A stretch of 64,000 nucleotides of DNA, from positions 375,001 to 439,000 of the forward strand of contig JAINUG010000387.1 in assembly GCA_029706075.1 (NCBI GenBank), written 5' to 3'. The notes below the pieces were generated by a model. That model had not been told where the DNA came from and ran no database searches. It worked only from the letters and a program-made list of their open reading frames with translations. The position numbers and the translations under genes are program-made. Source of the DNA: Aldrovandia affinis. Lineage: Eukaryota; Chordata; Actinopteri; Notacanthiformes; Halosauridae. The stretch's first letter is position 1, and each line of letters starts with the position of its first letter. Positions 42,301-54,429 of the stretch are shown here, in pieces.

Positions 42301-43372
42301 AACACAAATTCCTTCACCTTTGTATCAGTAGAGCTGTGGGAAAATGCAAGGCAACTTTGATTGATATTGAGTTGTTAAATTACAAACATCCTGGGTGGTA
42401 ACATGAACATTTTTGAATGTAGCAAGCTAGACTAGGCTAACCAGCTAAGTCAACCAATGCTCCAACATAGCTAATACTGACATTTTTCCAGTCTTTATCA
42501 AACTAAAAATGAGCAAGTCAAAAGCTTCAAAAAACATGATCAGTAGTCAGTAGATCGACCGAGTCAAAGAATACGGTGCAGACAATGCTCACGCAGACAG
42601 AGGATACATAGATATTATATGGCTATGTTCAAGTTAGAGCTGTCACTTAAGAATGTGACCTTTTGACCTTTAGTAAACAACCACATGGCCAGGTGGGCGT
42701 GTCCCAGTGATGGTAACTTTAAATTAATCTAAAAATAATTCTGGGTAATATGCAAATCAAGCCCCATTACAGAACTACTTTCAGATTTTTGCATTTGCAA
42801 AGAATGTATCAATGCTTTGTGTATTTGCATTTATGACCATCTAAAAAAGGTGGCTTTATACCACAAAAGGCAAGGGGGGGTGCTCAACCAAAGCCATAGA
42901 CAGGCCACTGTTACTTTGATATACCCTGCCACCCCATCAAGGGGTGCCCATCATAGCCTTCGCAGCCATTACACAAACTGGAGTGTGCCAACAAGGCTGC
43001 AGTCCTCAGTATCCCCACACCAGGCCATCAAGCTCCAGCTATGGTTGAAGGATCTTCAAAAAGATCCAGTTAATGTCTGTTTTCTCATTAACACTACCTA
43101 GGATTTCTCTCTACTTGGTGACGGTGACTCATTATAGCGACTACTCAGAGTTGCTTCGGTAGGGGTAAACAAGTGCATAGGGTCATTCGTTTCTTTTTTA
43201 AAAACGTCTGCAAGTGAACCATTTTTTTACTTTTATACAGGGGCTCTAAATGCGACAGTAGGAACTGTGGGTAATATGCAAATCGCCCGGTGACGTTACA
43301 ACAGGATACTTATGTTCATAAATGTTCAAGTATGAAAACCAAGGTTTGACTGAAAGCCCCCTTTTTTCCCTC

Positions 43373-43512
43373 GTACGTTGACATTTGTCATGTCTCAATT
43401 TAGAGTCAAAAGTGATGTTTCTTTAACTCTGTCCAATGTTATTTTTCCAACCCCTTCCTGACATAAATGTTACCGTTGACTCTAAATTGAGACATGACAA
43501 AAGTCAACGTAC
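43373..43512. repeat. Near-perfect 140-bp palindrome (MITE-like)
   Basis: Arms of 37 nt (43373-43409 and 43476-43512) differ at one position and flank a 66-nt loop; the left arm starts gtacgttgacatttgtcatg. It sits inside the larger inverted repeat. No clear target duplication was seen. Confidence 0.85.
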
Positions 43513-44940
43513 TCCCGATGGAACCTTCTGCCCCGTCTGAACAGGAAGTTGTAAACATGCACGAGTAGTCTAGTGTTAACGTTGGTTCTATATTTCAGGT
43601 TGCTTTTAGTTCAGATGTTGGTTGCGTTGTGGGAGTTCCTTCTACGATTGTCTTGTGGAATGGGTATTTATCCACATCCATCGCTATAGGATTGTCTTTT
43701 GACACAAAAATCCAGAAGGCACACACACCAAAAAATAAAGTAAAAAATCTGTCTCTTTTCTTGGCCTACCTTTTTTGGAAAATAGGCTACAATGTATTTT
43801 TCTCATTATTGTACATTTGTAAAAGTGTCTGAGTTTTGTATCTTGTAACCCAAAAGACAAAAATATTTAATAAAGCATACTAAAATTGAGGCAGGTACAT
43901 TTCTGCTGTTGTGATGCATCATGTCATTTTCTAATGTATTCTTACTTCTCATATAGAGAATGAATGCATGTTGAATAAAGCATTAACAATAAATTGTATA
44001 TTTTAGTTTCACACTATTTAATAAAAATACAATACAATCGATAGTTTGTCATGTTTAGGTTTCGTAGTTCATGGTATGCACTCGTTCATACGTGCATTTA
44101 GGTTTATCAAATAAAATTCTGACCCAAAAGTATTTTGGCTGCGGACGCATAATGAGCGTTTTCTATCGATGAGCAGTTAGCTTAGCCATAACTAATGCTA
44201 AATGTTTGGGCTGCCATTTTGCTTGATAGCCGCATTTGATATGCATTTGCTATTAGGGCTAACTGCCTGTTCATTCACTTCATTGCATCTATAAGCATTG
44301 TTGTGATAAAGTGAATGAAAAATAAACATTTCTGGATGTTCCTTCAGCAGTCAGCGTTACAGTATTTCCATAAATTCTGCTCAAACTTCTCAAAAGAAGT
44401 AGGCTTAAAATAAATTAAACAGGACTTTTCTGCATAGTCGCCTAACTGTCACGCTCAGAACTGCTCAGTTCGAATAACAACAATCAAAGTAGGCCTACAT
44501 GAGAAAACCGCTAATAGGTTCTGATTCATTTTAACCGAAAAAACATAAAATGAAGACGTAGGCCTTCAATATGCTTGTTGAAAAAACACAATTGTACACT
44601 GATTCCTCATCGTTGTGAGTAAAGCTTTGCCAATTTGAAACGGAGGACACCCATTTCAAAATGAAAGAACAAACAGAAATCTATAGGCATCTGGTTCAGT
44701 TAGGTAAACACAGACAGAATCCCATGTAAAATTGATGTAACCTCTATTTGTAGTTGGGGTTTGTTTTTGTTTTTTGCCCTTAAATGCTAAGTTAAACAAT
44801 ACTGCGCTGCCTTATACATAAAAAATTATATTTACAAAATAATAAAGTAATGAACAATCTTAATCTCACAAAATATACTGTGATATATTGGAATTACACC
44901 ACTAAAGAGTAATTTCATTTTAAAAAATAACTAACAACTA
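43513..44940. other. No gene recognised
   Basis: AT-rich interior of the long inverted repeat. No transposase motif or conserved coding segment found on either strand. Confidence 0.35.
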
Positions 44941-45478
44941 GACTTGGTGCTTGGTTGTACTGGAGTCCATGGCTTTGGTGTAACCAGCCACCTTTTTTAG
45001 ATGGTCAAAAAATAAATGCAAATACACAAAGCATTGATACATTCTTTGCAAATGCAAAAATCTGAAAGTAGTTCTGTAATGGGTCTTGATTTGCATATTA
45101 CCCAGAAATCTTTTTAGATTCGTGACACCGTCACTGGGACATGCCCACCTTGCCATATGGTTGTTTACTAAAGGTCAAAAGGTCACATTCTTAAGTGACA
45201 GCTCTAACTTGAAGATAGCCATATAATACTTATACATCAGAGGAATACTTTCTTGTACCTGCTGTAACGTCTCTTACACGAAAGGAATCCACTCAAAGCC
45301 ACTTAGAGTGAGAACCACAGCTCCACGAAGCGGTGGATGTTGTAAAGAAGCAGAAAACTATTTCTGCTACTTTTTAAAAAGTCGAGTTAGTCGAGGCATT
45401 CGCCAGTGCCATCACACCACTGGAAAAACTGGACCATCCTAAGATGAGGGACTACGTTCCAAAACAAATGGTTTGCTG

Positions 45479-45722
45479 AGTGTAGTCTATCCAGTGTGCA
45501 CTGCTGAGTGTAGTGTAGTCTACCCAGTGTGCACTGCTGAGTGTAGTGTACTTTACCCAGTGTGCACTGCTGAGTGTAGTGTAGTCTACCCAGTGTGCAC
45601 TGCTGAGTGTAGTCTACCCAGTGTGCACTGCTGAGTGTAGTGTAGTCTACCCAGTGTGCACTGCTGAGTGTAGTGTACTTTACCCAGTGTGCACTGCTGA
45701 GTGTAGTGTACCCAGTGTGCAC
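45479..45722. repeat. 28/33-bp minisatellite
   Basis: Eight copies of a unit built on cccagtgtgcactgctgagt. Some carry an extra gtgta or the variant tactttaccc, so periods are 28 or 33 bp. The order of variants in copies 2-4 recurs in copies 6-8, suggesting a multi-unit duplication. It lies between the long inverted repeat and a LINE 3' end. Confidence 0.85.
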
Positions 45723-45754
45723 ACATACACAATATATACAACATTATACCAAGG

Positions 45755-46080
45755 TGTAATACTGAGCGTTTTAGGAAGTCCTTTATCCACACTGCCAGGA
45801 GGTATTTCAATGAGGCAGCTGTCTAACTGATGAACTGAACTGTATGTAGAGTGATCTTTGTTTTATACGGTACAATTGTGTGATGGTGGCTGTCCCTTCT
45901 GTTGTTGTTTTTAGAATTTTTAAAATTAAATTTTGTTTGGATTTATTTTCTCGTTTGTTTGTTTGTCTCTATTTTAAACTGCATGTTCTGCGCTGGTGAC
46001 ATTATGAATTATCCCTTTGGGGATCAATAAAGTATATCTATCTATGTATCTACTATCTATCTAATCTATCTATCTATAAA
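45755..46080 (+). mobile_element. LINE C terminus and 3' end
   Basis: One plus-strand frame reads ERFRKSFIHTARRYFNEAAV and then stops, a common C-terminal ending of fish LINEs. The 3' region ends tggggatcaataaagtatat followed by a (tatc)n tail. Confidence 0.7.
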
Positions 46081-46318
46081 GACAGTGTAGAGCCTGCAGA
46101 GACAAGTGAGGCTGCTTTTCATTACTACTCATCATTTAAATAAAATATTTGACTGTGTTCCAGCGAATATATTTACCTGCCCTTGGAACATAAGACCCAC
46201 TCAATCAGGAAACATGAGACAAAAGCAAAAAATTTGACATACAGCAACACACCAAGAAATACACACAAAACCAGTCTCTCCAGTTTGAAATAAAACTAAA
46301 ATGCCAGTACACAGCATA

Positions 46319-47107
46319 CAGTGGCTTCGGAAAGTATTCACACTTTTATGTTACAGGCTTAATTTAAAACTGATTAAATCAGGGTTTTTTGTGCCATACA
46401 TATACAGACAATACCCCATAATGACAAAGCGAAAACACGTTTTTAGAAATTATTGCAAATTGATAAAAAAAAAAAACTGAAATGTAATTTACATAAGTAT
46501 TCAGACCCTTTGCTATGAGACTCCAAATTGAGATCAGATGCATCCTGTTTCCTTTGGTCATTTTTGAGACGTCTCTAGAACTTGATAGTAGTCCACCTGT
46601 GGCAAATTCATTTGATTTGACATGATTTGGAAAGGCACACACCTGTCTATATAAGGTCGCACAGTTGACAGTGCATTTCAGAGTAAAAACCAAGCCATGA
46701 AGTCCTAGGAACTCTCCATAGACCTCTGAGATAGAATTGTGTTGAGGCAGAGATCTGGGGAAGGGTATAAAAACATTGCTAAATCATGTAATGTGCCTAT
46801 GGGCACAGTGGGCTCCATCATTGTGAAATGGAAGAAGTTTGGAACCATCACAACTCTTCTTAGAGCTGGCCGTCCGGCCAAACTCAGTAACCAGGCAAGA
46901 AGGGCCATGGTCAGGGAGGTGACCAAGAACCCAATGGCCACTCTAAGAGAGCTTCAGAGTTCCTCTGCAGCGAACATGTTTTTGCTTTGTCATTATGGGG
47001 TATTGTGTGTAGATTGATGGCAAAAAAATCGATTTAATCCATTTTAGATAAGGTGTAACACAAGTGTGGAAAAAGTGAAGGGGTCTGAATACTTTCCGAA
47101 GGAACTG
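46319..47107 (+). mobile_element. Internally deleted Tc1-like transposon with both ends
   Basis: Ends are cagtggcttcggaaagtatt and aatactttccgaaggaactg, flanked by TA (46317-46318 and 47108-47109). The inside keeps the N-terminal part of the transposase (SGEGYKNIAKSCNVPMGTV, GRPAKLSNQARRAMVREVTK) and then jumps to the right terminal region. 789 bp, about half the normal length; nonautonomous. Confidence 0.85.
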
Positions 47108-47109
47108 TA

Positions 47110-47740
47110 TATGGTGAATTTAAGCAGGCTTTTATTTTGTAATATAAATTCACAGAGCAGACATGTTGTTTTCATTTTGAACATGCTTGCTTTTTTGTTT
47201 TTGTTTTATTCCGTGATAAGATTGCTCTGATAGACAATTTGCTGTATACATGGGAAAAAATAGAGGCGATTGATTGGAAAATTAGAACACTGAGGATTTT
47301 ACTTTGAGGATCATTGTATGTTTGCATTTTCCTTTGGAAAAAAAATTCCAATATTTTATATTATATATAAAAAATATTTTTTAAATATTATTGTATATCA
47401 TCACCTTCTTAAAATAATGGCCTAAGTCATATTTTCAAGTTTTTCAAAAAACAGAATAAACTGAACCAAATATAGAATATATGATATTTATTAATCATTT
47501 CACACAAAAAGGTTATGACAATATATGACTATTGACATACAAATAACGCTGTCTATCAATTATGTAACATAAGAGGATTAGATTACTTAGGCCAATTTAC
47601 GAACATGCCGTTGTGACTTCGGCAATTTTAAACCTGACTTAGGCCAAATTACTTCTGGAGTAAGTGACTTAGGCAAGCAGCCGCCATCTTGAAAGCTTGT
47701 AAAAACGGCAATTAAGGATGTAGGCAATTTTACCAGAGGT
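47110..47740. other. No gene recognised
   Basis: AT-rich sequence with short poly-A and poly-T runs downstream of the minus-strand zinc-finger gene. Confidence 0.35.
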
Positions 47741-47744
47741 GGCC

Positions 47745-48003
47745 AGCATCATGTCAGCAGAACAAGAGGCCACAGGTGGAAATTAGTTAAAGGCAAATAC
47801 TGCACAGATATTAGGAAGTTTTTCTTTACACAGAGAGTTGTCAATGCCTGGAACAGCTTGTCAGGTCGGGTAGTAGAGGCAGAAACACTTGGGCTATTCA
47901 AGTCCAGGCTAGATGCAGTACTAGATACTCTTTACATAATGACATGATGAGCCTAGATGGGCCGAACGGCCCGTTCTCATCATTATGTATTCTTATGTTC
48001 TTA
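47745..48003 (+). mobile_element. CR1-like LINE 3' end
   Basis: The text from ggtggaaattagttaaaggc through gagttgtcaatgcctggaac to gatgggccgaacggcccgtt, ending in tattcttatgttcttaag, is the plus-strand counterpart of the reversed copy beginning at 52640. Confidence 0.7.
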
Positions 48004-48145
48004 AGAGATCACTTAGGCCAAAAAATCGTTTTCCTCAAAAAATTACCATGCCATTATTTTAAGAAGGTGACGATATATTTCATTTTACGAGGTGATGTTA
48101 CCACAACCCCTGTACTTGGAAACGTATCATAAGAACGGAGTGATC

Positions 48146-51100
48146 TCATGAGTGGGTGACTCTGTGAATCCGCTGGTGTACCCTCAGATGAGTTGACTGA
48201 GTGAAGCTCTTCCCACACTGGGAGCAGTGGTACGGGCGCTCCCCAGTATGAGTTCGCTCATGTACCGTCAGATTTCCTATCTGCGTGAAACCCTTCCCAC
48301 ACTGGGAGCAGACGTATGGACGCTCCCCAGTATGAATTCTCTGGTGTACTATCAGCTCGTTTGAATTTCTCAAATTCTTCCCACACTGGGAGCACTTGAA
48401 TGAGTGTTCCCTTGTATGAATCTTCTGATGTACCCTCAATTGACTTGACTGAGTGAAGCTCTTCCCACACTGGGAACAGTGGTAAGGGCGCTCCCCAGTA
48501 TGAGTTCGCTTATGTACCGTCAGATTTCCTAACTGAATGAAACTCTTCCCACACTGGGAGCAGACGTATGGACGCTCCCCAGTATGAATTCGCTGGTGTA
48601 CTATCAGCTCGTTTGAATTTCTCAAATTCTTCCCACACTGGGAGCACTTGTATGGGAGTTCCCTTGTATGAATCTGCTGGTGTACCTTCAGTTGACTTGA
48701 CTGAGTGAAGCTCTTCCCACACTGGGAACAGTGGTACGGGCGCTCCCCAGTATGAGTTCGCTCATGTACCGTCAGATTTCCTAACTGAATGAAACTCTTC
48801 CCACACTGGGAGCAGAGGTATGGACGCTCCCCAGTATGAATTCGCTGGTGTACTATCAGCTCGTTTGAATTACTCAAATTCTTCCCACACTGGGAGCACT
48901 TGTATGGGCGTTCTCTTGTATGAATCTGCTGGTGTACCTTCAGAGGACTTGACTGAGTGAAGCTCTTCCCACACTGGGAGCACTGGTAAGGGCGCTCCCC
49001 TTTGTGAATCCGCTGGTGTGCCGTCAGATTTCCTATCTGAGTGAAACTCTTCCCACACTGGGAGCAGACGTACGGCCGCTCCCCAGTATGAATTCGCTCA
49101 TGTACCGTCAGATTTCCAAACTGAGTGAAGCTCTTCCCACAGTGGGAGCAGTGGTACAGGCGCTCAGATGTGTGAACCTGCTGGTGTACCCTCAGCCTAC
49201 TCAAGTACAGGAAATTCTTCCCACACTGGAAGCACTTGTATCGGCCTTCCCCTGTATGAATTAGCTGGTGCACCCTCAGATTACTTAACTGAGTGAAGCT
49301 CTTCCCACACTGGGAGCAGTGGTATGGCTGCTCCCCCATATGAGTTCGCTCATGTTCCGTCAGATTTCCTAACTCATCGAACCCCTTCCCACACTGGGAG
49401 CAGTGGTACGGACGCTCCCCTGTATGAGTTCGCTGGTGTATTGTTAAATTGCATGAACTCATGAAACCCATCCCACACTGGGAGCACTGGTGTGGAAGCT
49501 GCCCTGTATGGGTTCGCTGGTGTGTTGTGAGTAGTGATTTAGATTTGCAGTCGTTCCCACACTGGGAGCATGTGTGGGCCCCTGGAGTGCCTGTGTGGGA
49601 CTGTGTGGGGAGTGTCTTAAGGGGTGTGGAGTGCTGATGTGTGGCACTGGGAGGCAGTGGGTTCTCTGCTCCGTTTCCTTCAGAACTCAGAATCCCACTG
49701 TTCTCCTCTGGGTGAACCTTCTCAATGTGCTGGTGAAGATTCACTTCCTCCGTGTGAAAGAATGGGCACTGGGAGCAGGCAAAGACCTGAGACGACACCT
49801 CAACAGTTTGTCCTGAAGACAGAGAATGTGTAAAGGAGATATTAAGCTCATAGAAAATAGAGACGTAAGCAGGAACTGATAAATACAACTACAATTTAGA
49901 AAATGTGCAAATGAATAAAAAATGCTAAATACAAAACCAGAAAAGTGAGGATTTATATTAGAAGTGATATACTGGCCCTAAACAGCCAAAAGTCAAAACA
50001 GTGAAACACGCACTTTCCACTTTTGTCATAAAACCGAAATCACCTCAATATTGCTTTTATGCAGAGATAAATATTTGATATTTTGTCCTTTTTCCTCCAA
50101 ATCTAACTGTTGACCATCTCCACCTGTGTGCTAGATGTCCCTTTGTTCTGTTTGTGAAATGAGTCCCTTGCCTTTCTATTGGCTGAAAGCCCAGACTGGC
50201 CCTAGTGATGTCTAAGCTAGAGGGCTCAGCTAAAATAATGACCAGTGATCTTAACCTGTGTTTTGGTTCCTGGGGGAGATGACAGGAGAGCTACAGGAGG
50301 CTTTAGCATGGATCCTGAAAAATATGAATAAAGGAAAATTATTTAGTGCAAGACTGAGAGCAATGAGGAGAAGAGAAACAGTCCATTTCACAACTGAGTC
50401 TTACCTGCTCGCTGATGAAGCTGGGAGCAGTGTAAGGGGCCTCTCCAACTGGCTAACTGCCTTGTTCTTCCGGGTCACGACCTGACCCTTCTGCCCCGAT
50501 GACTGCGGAGTCCTCACTGGTGAAAGTTCATGCCGTCTCCATGGAGATCTCACTCCCTGGCCTCTTGTACTGGACACAGGATGCGGAGGTGATGACAGGA
50601 CGGAGGTGATGGAACTGAAAGGTCTGTGATTTCAAGTCTGCGAATCAGCACTCGAGGCTGTTTTAGCAGGAAGGAAGTAACCAAAGGGGATATCTTCTCC
50701 CCTTCCTGGAGCCTGAATTCTGAATTTCCTTCATTCTTCTCCCCTCTGTCAGTTTGGGTTTGTTTTTCAGTTACATCTCTCTGCTTCTGTTCATCCCTCT
50801 CTTTTTCTTGCTTCCTCCAGTCTCTCTCTTCATCTCTCAACATCCTCCTCCTCTATTTTCGCACTTGGCCACTCCCATCCTTCCTCCTCCTTTATGTTGG
50901 ATAGTATGTCTTTTTCCTCCCTGCTCATCCCATTTCCTGTCTTCCTCTCTATCCTCTGCTCTTTGTTTTCACTTCGGTTCAGACATGATCTTGGCTCCAC
51001 TCTTGTGTAGTCTGTGCTTTCCATCACATATTCTGCCTTGATGTTTTCACCTGAAGAGGCGGGACTTAAATTGTTCATAATGTCAGTTATGGATTCTGAT

Positions 51101-51200
51101 TGGCTGTTGGGGTCAATCAGCTGGGTGGAATCCACCACTTTTCTAAAGGAAGGTTGGGACAAAGAGGACAGCTTACACTCATCCATGGAGGGAAGAGTTG
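48146..51200 (-). CDS. C2H2 zinc-finger protein, copy A (17 canonical fingers)
   Basis: A probable DNA-binding regulator. The finger exon, 49812-48146 (acceptor tctgtcttcag), opens GQTVEVSSQVFACSQCPFF with one atypical C2H2 unit. A spacer (ENPLPPSATHQHSTPL) and 17 C2H2 fingers follow, joined mostly by HTGERPY linkers and ending HRVTHS. Fingers 9-17 are three repeats of a three-finger block. In fingers 9, 12 and 15 the usual Phe is Leu (CGKNLxNSNELIVHQ). An upstream exon, 51200-50405, starts MDECKLSSLSQPSFRKVVD and encodes an acidic region. It carries a +1 shift that brings a TGA at 50832-50830, and a +11 insertion near 50600 relative to copy B. Joining its donor (gtaagac) to the finger exon is also out of phase with the acidic frame. 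So the finger exon is intact, but the full N-terminal model is doubtful; an in-frame ATG at 49888-49886 is another possible start. Confidence 0.8.
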
Positions 51201-51369
51201 CTAAGAGAGAACAAACAAACTAATGTTTAATGGTACAGAATTTTACAATCTACAGTTTAAAATCGTCTTTGGCTATTTATAACTAGCTACACATTTTAAC
51301 ATAGCATGAGCAAACCAGATCCTGTCTAGCAAACCAGTAAGCTAGACAGATCAAGCATTGACATCACTT

Positions 51370-51570
51370 CACTCACAGTTAAAAATATATGCATATTTTC
51401 AGCATACTGGAATGCAAGGTTTGACGTGTTCCCTCCTCTGGCCATTACATGTTTCCCACATTCTCTACAAATGGGAGATTCATTCTCAACAACAACACCA
51501 TCTTTTTTTCTGAATCCAAAGTGAGTCCACACGGATGAGTGAGTTCGCTTTTTGGGGGGCTACAATGAGT
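51370..51570 (-). pseudogene. BED-finger fragment of a hAT transposase
   Basis: The minus strand reads VWTHFGFRKKDGVVVENESP and then ICRECGKHVMARGGNTSNL, a BED-type zinc finger as found at the N terminus of hAT transposases and genes derived from them. It degrades after NTSNL and no transposase core follows. It lies upstream of zinc-finger copy A on the same strand, so exonisation is possible but unproven. Confidence 0.65.
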
Positions 51571-51729
51571 TATTACAGACCACCTCGGCATCTAAATCAG
51601 CGTCGGATATCGCAAGTTTTATAAGGGACTGCAAACGGAGATTTATGCCATGTAGCTAGCTAGCTAATAACAGCTACCTACCAGGGTTGTGAAATGTGAG
51701 GGAGCTGTCTGCACGTGTGCAAACGCGTT

Positions 51730-52268
51730 TGTCACACACCACGTGACAATCCCTGGACGGAATAGAGCAGTCTGGAAACAGGGGTGGAGTTTTCGGTCTA
51801 CGGACCGGATTCTTTATTATTTATTTTAAAATGTTCTCTGATCCCGACACGGGCAGAGAACTAGACCGGGAGTTTTTTAAACAAATAAACAAAATTAAAT
51901 CTGTCCGTCGCCCTCACGGGTTCGGGACACAAAACCCATAAACTTTAAACACAACAAAACTATCAAACAATAACCGGAAACTTTCCAGTTCCTGTTTTAC
52001 TTTTACTTCGCTTTTCTTTCTTTCTTTCTTTCTTTCTCCGGTCTCCCACACCTTTTCTTCCTTGTTCCAGCCACCTACTGAAGAGAGCAGAGCAGTTTTA
52101 AAGCACACCGATGTGATTAGCAACACCAGACCGGTGCGTGCGTTGGCTGCTCTGCCAGTAGGCGTGGCCGCTAATCGCCCTGATCCGCTGCCGAGACCGA
52201 CGCCTTCCACAGCGTTGTAAACTAAACAAAATGCAAGGCCAGCCAAAGCGGTGGTGGGATTCATGACA
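51730..52268 (-). mobile_element. Probable LTR, reverse orientation
   Basis: Ends tgtcacacaccacgtgacaa and gtgggattcatgaca give the TG...CA inverted termini of an LTR. A related fragment lies at 37.94 kb, so it is a repeat. The plus strand has tctttattatttatt, a possible reversed poly-A signal, and a (tttc)n run. I could not find a matching target duplication. Confidence 0.55.
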
Positions 52269-52639
52269 TTCTCAGGCACCCCAGGTCCAGTATTATATTA
52301 TTTAATATGGGTTATTGAGACATTTTACTAGGGTAACGGTTTAAATATTTTTTTCCCCACATGAAAATAGCTTTTTCCACGTGAATTACTATCACGGTAT
52401 TACATTAAGTTCATGATAGTACTATTTCATATTTTAATATCGTGGTATACCATCATACCGTCACACCCCTAGTTGAGGAATAACCAAATGAATTTATGAT
52501 TTACGGTAGATATTCGGTTTTCAAATGTAACCGGACAGATGAAAATACAATAGAATTTACAATCAGCTAAGTGTTCCCATTAAGAGTTTAATAGGAAATC
52601 CATCCCTTCTATATAGTGAAATAAATGCTTTCCATGACA

Positions 52640-54420
52640 CATACACATGAACATAGGAACATAAGAATACATAATGATGGATGAACGGGCCATTCAGCCC
52701 ATATAAGCTTGTCATGTCTTAATCTAAAGAGTATCCAGTACTGCATCTAGCCTGGACTTGAATAGCCCAAGCGTTTCTGCCTCTACTACCCGACCTGGCA
52801 AGCTGTTCCATGCATTGACATCTCTCTATACTTCCTGATATCAGTGATATCAATTTACCTTAAACCAATTTCCACCTGTTCCCTCTTGTTGTGCCAACTG
52901 AACTCAACTTAAAAAAATCTTTGGTAGTTCACTTTGTTAATCCCTTTTATGAATTTAAAAACCTTACTCAAATCCCCCCCAGTCTCCTTTTTCTACACTT
53001 GAATGCCTTGTAACTCTCACCTTTCATACCAGGTACCAATTTAGTTGCCCTTCTTTGTGCTTTAAGAGATTTATTTTAGTGTGGTGCCCAGAACTGCACA
53101 CAATACTCTAAATGAGATCTGACAAAAGCATTATAGAACATCAATATAACCTCCTTTGATTTATACACCTGTATGTTGTTTGTTATAGCCTATATCCCAG
53201 CATCATGTTAGCCCTCTTCAGTGCTACAGCACAATGTGGATAGACTTTGATCAATTACAACTCCCAAGTTTTTTTCTAATTGAACACATTCAAATTGTTC
53301 TTCTCTCACAAAATACTCTGGTATTAAATGTACATACATAACTTTACATTTGCCAATACTGAATGTCATCTGCTATGTTTCTGCCCACTTCTGGATTTTG
53401 TCATTTTGGATTACCTTCATCAAAAAGTGTTTGCTAAACCCAAGTTTTTTTTTACATTTATTTTTGTTTTTTTTAAAAAGGTTTTTTTTACAATTTATTT
53501 TTGATTTGTTTCTGATTTTATCCTATTTTCTCCCAATTTGGTAGCCAATCCCCCCTAGTAATGTGAGTTCACTGCCGTAGTCCTGCGATCGGTAGTGACA
53601 AAGGCAAAGTAACACCTCCTCCGAGACAGCACTCGCCAAGCCGTCGACCATAACCCGGTACTACAGGGCCACTCTTATGCGCAGCGAATGTCATGTTGTA
53701 TGTATTTTCCTTCCCAGTGTTACAGGTATGGTATGCAACTGCCCACAATGATGTCCATCGCTGTATTACTGCACTGATCTCTTGTGTGAACAATGATTGA
53801 TCTTACCATGTATTAATGCACATATTGTAATTCGCTCTGGATAAGAGCATCTGCTAAATGCTTAAAATGTAAAAAATGTACATGTATTTATCATTTATGT
53901 AAAGAAGGAAAAGCGGAGGTCCCAGCACCAATCCCTGCGGGACTCCACTGCCCTCAGCACCAAGGTCAGATACGGCCCCACCTACTGTTACACTTTGTAT
54001 TCTCCTTTACAGCCTTTTATAAACCCACTCTGAAATAAACCCACTCATTCCTACTAAATTCATTTTGACAATTAATTCATTTTCTTGTGTGGTACCTTGT
54101 CAAATGCTTTATGAAAGTCAAAATATATGATACCATAAGTCTGCTTCAAGTTAAAGTAGTCCAGGAGGTTTGTTAGGCATGACCTCCCTTTGAGAAAACC
54201 ATGTTGGCTCTCCCTTAAGATACTATTATTTTTCAGGAATAATTCCAACTTGACCCTCATAATACATTCCAGTATTTGCATGAGATGCAAGTTAATCTGA
54301 CAGGCCTATAGTTCCCAGGGTCAGTACGACCCCCCTTCTTATATATTGTAATTGTACTACCTTGCTTCCAGTCATATAGTATTTCTCTTTAAGTACTCTA
54401 GGACATATGCCATCGGGCCT
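52640..54420 (-). mobile_element. CR1-like LINE, decayed, with inserted repeats
   Basis: On the minus strand an RT segment reads SQHGFLKGRSCLTNLLDYFN and then IIYFDFHKAFDKVPHKK (54290-54072), typical CR1-like RT blocks. The 3' end at 52640-52900 contains the same text as the plus copy at 47.8 kb. The copy is interrupted at about 53450-53880 by another repeat ending in a plus-strand L2 tail. Many frame breaks. Confidence 0.8.
53450..53880 (+). mobile_element. L2 3' tail and flanking repeat, nested in the CR1-like LINE
   Basis: A T-rich stretch, an unknown repeat (cctagtaatgtgagttcact, cctccgagacagcactcgcc), then the L2 3' end (ttccttcccagtgttacagg; attaatgcacatattgtaat; tcgctctggataagagcatc). 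Confidence 0.6.
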
Positions 54421-54429
54421 GTTGCCTCA

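Larger units (their letters stand above)
42612..45229. repeat. Long inverted repeat, about 0.28-kb arms
   Basis: The left arm, 42612-42900, and the right arm, 44945-45229, are reverse complements with about nine in ten bases matching by eye (attatatggctatgttcaag; gagctgtcacttaagaatgt; gcatttgcaaagaatgtatc). About 2 kb separates the arms and holds no coding region I can recognise. It could be the ends of a large nonautonomous DNA transposon or two opposed copies of one repeat. Confidence 0.75.
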
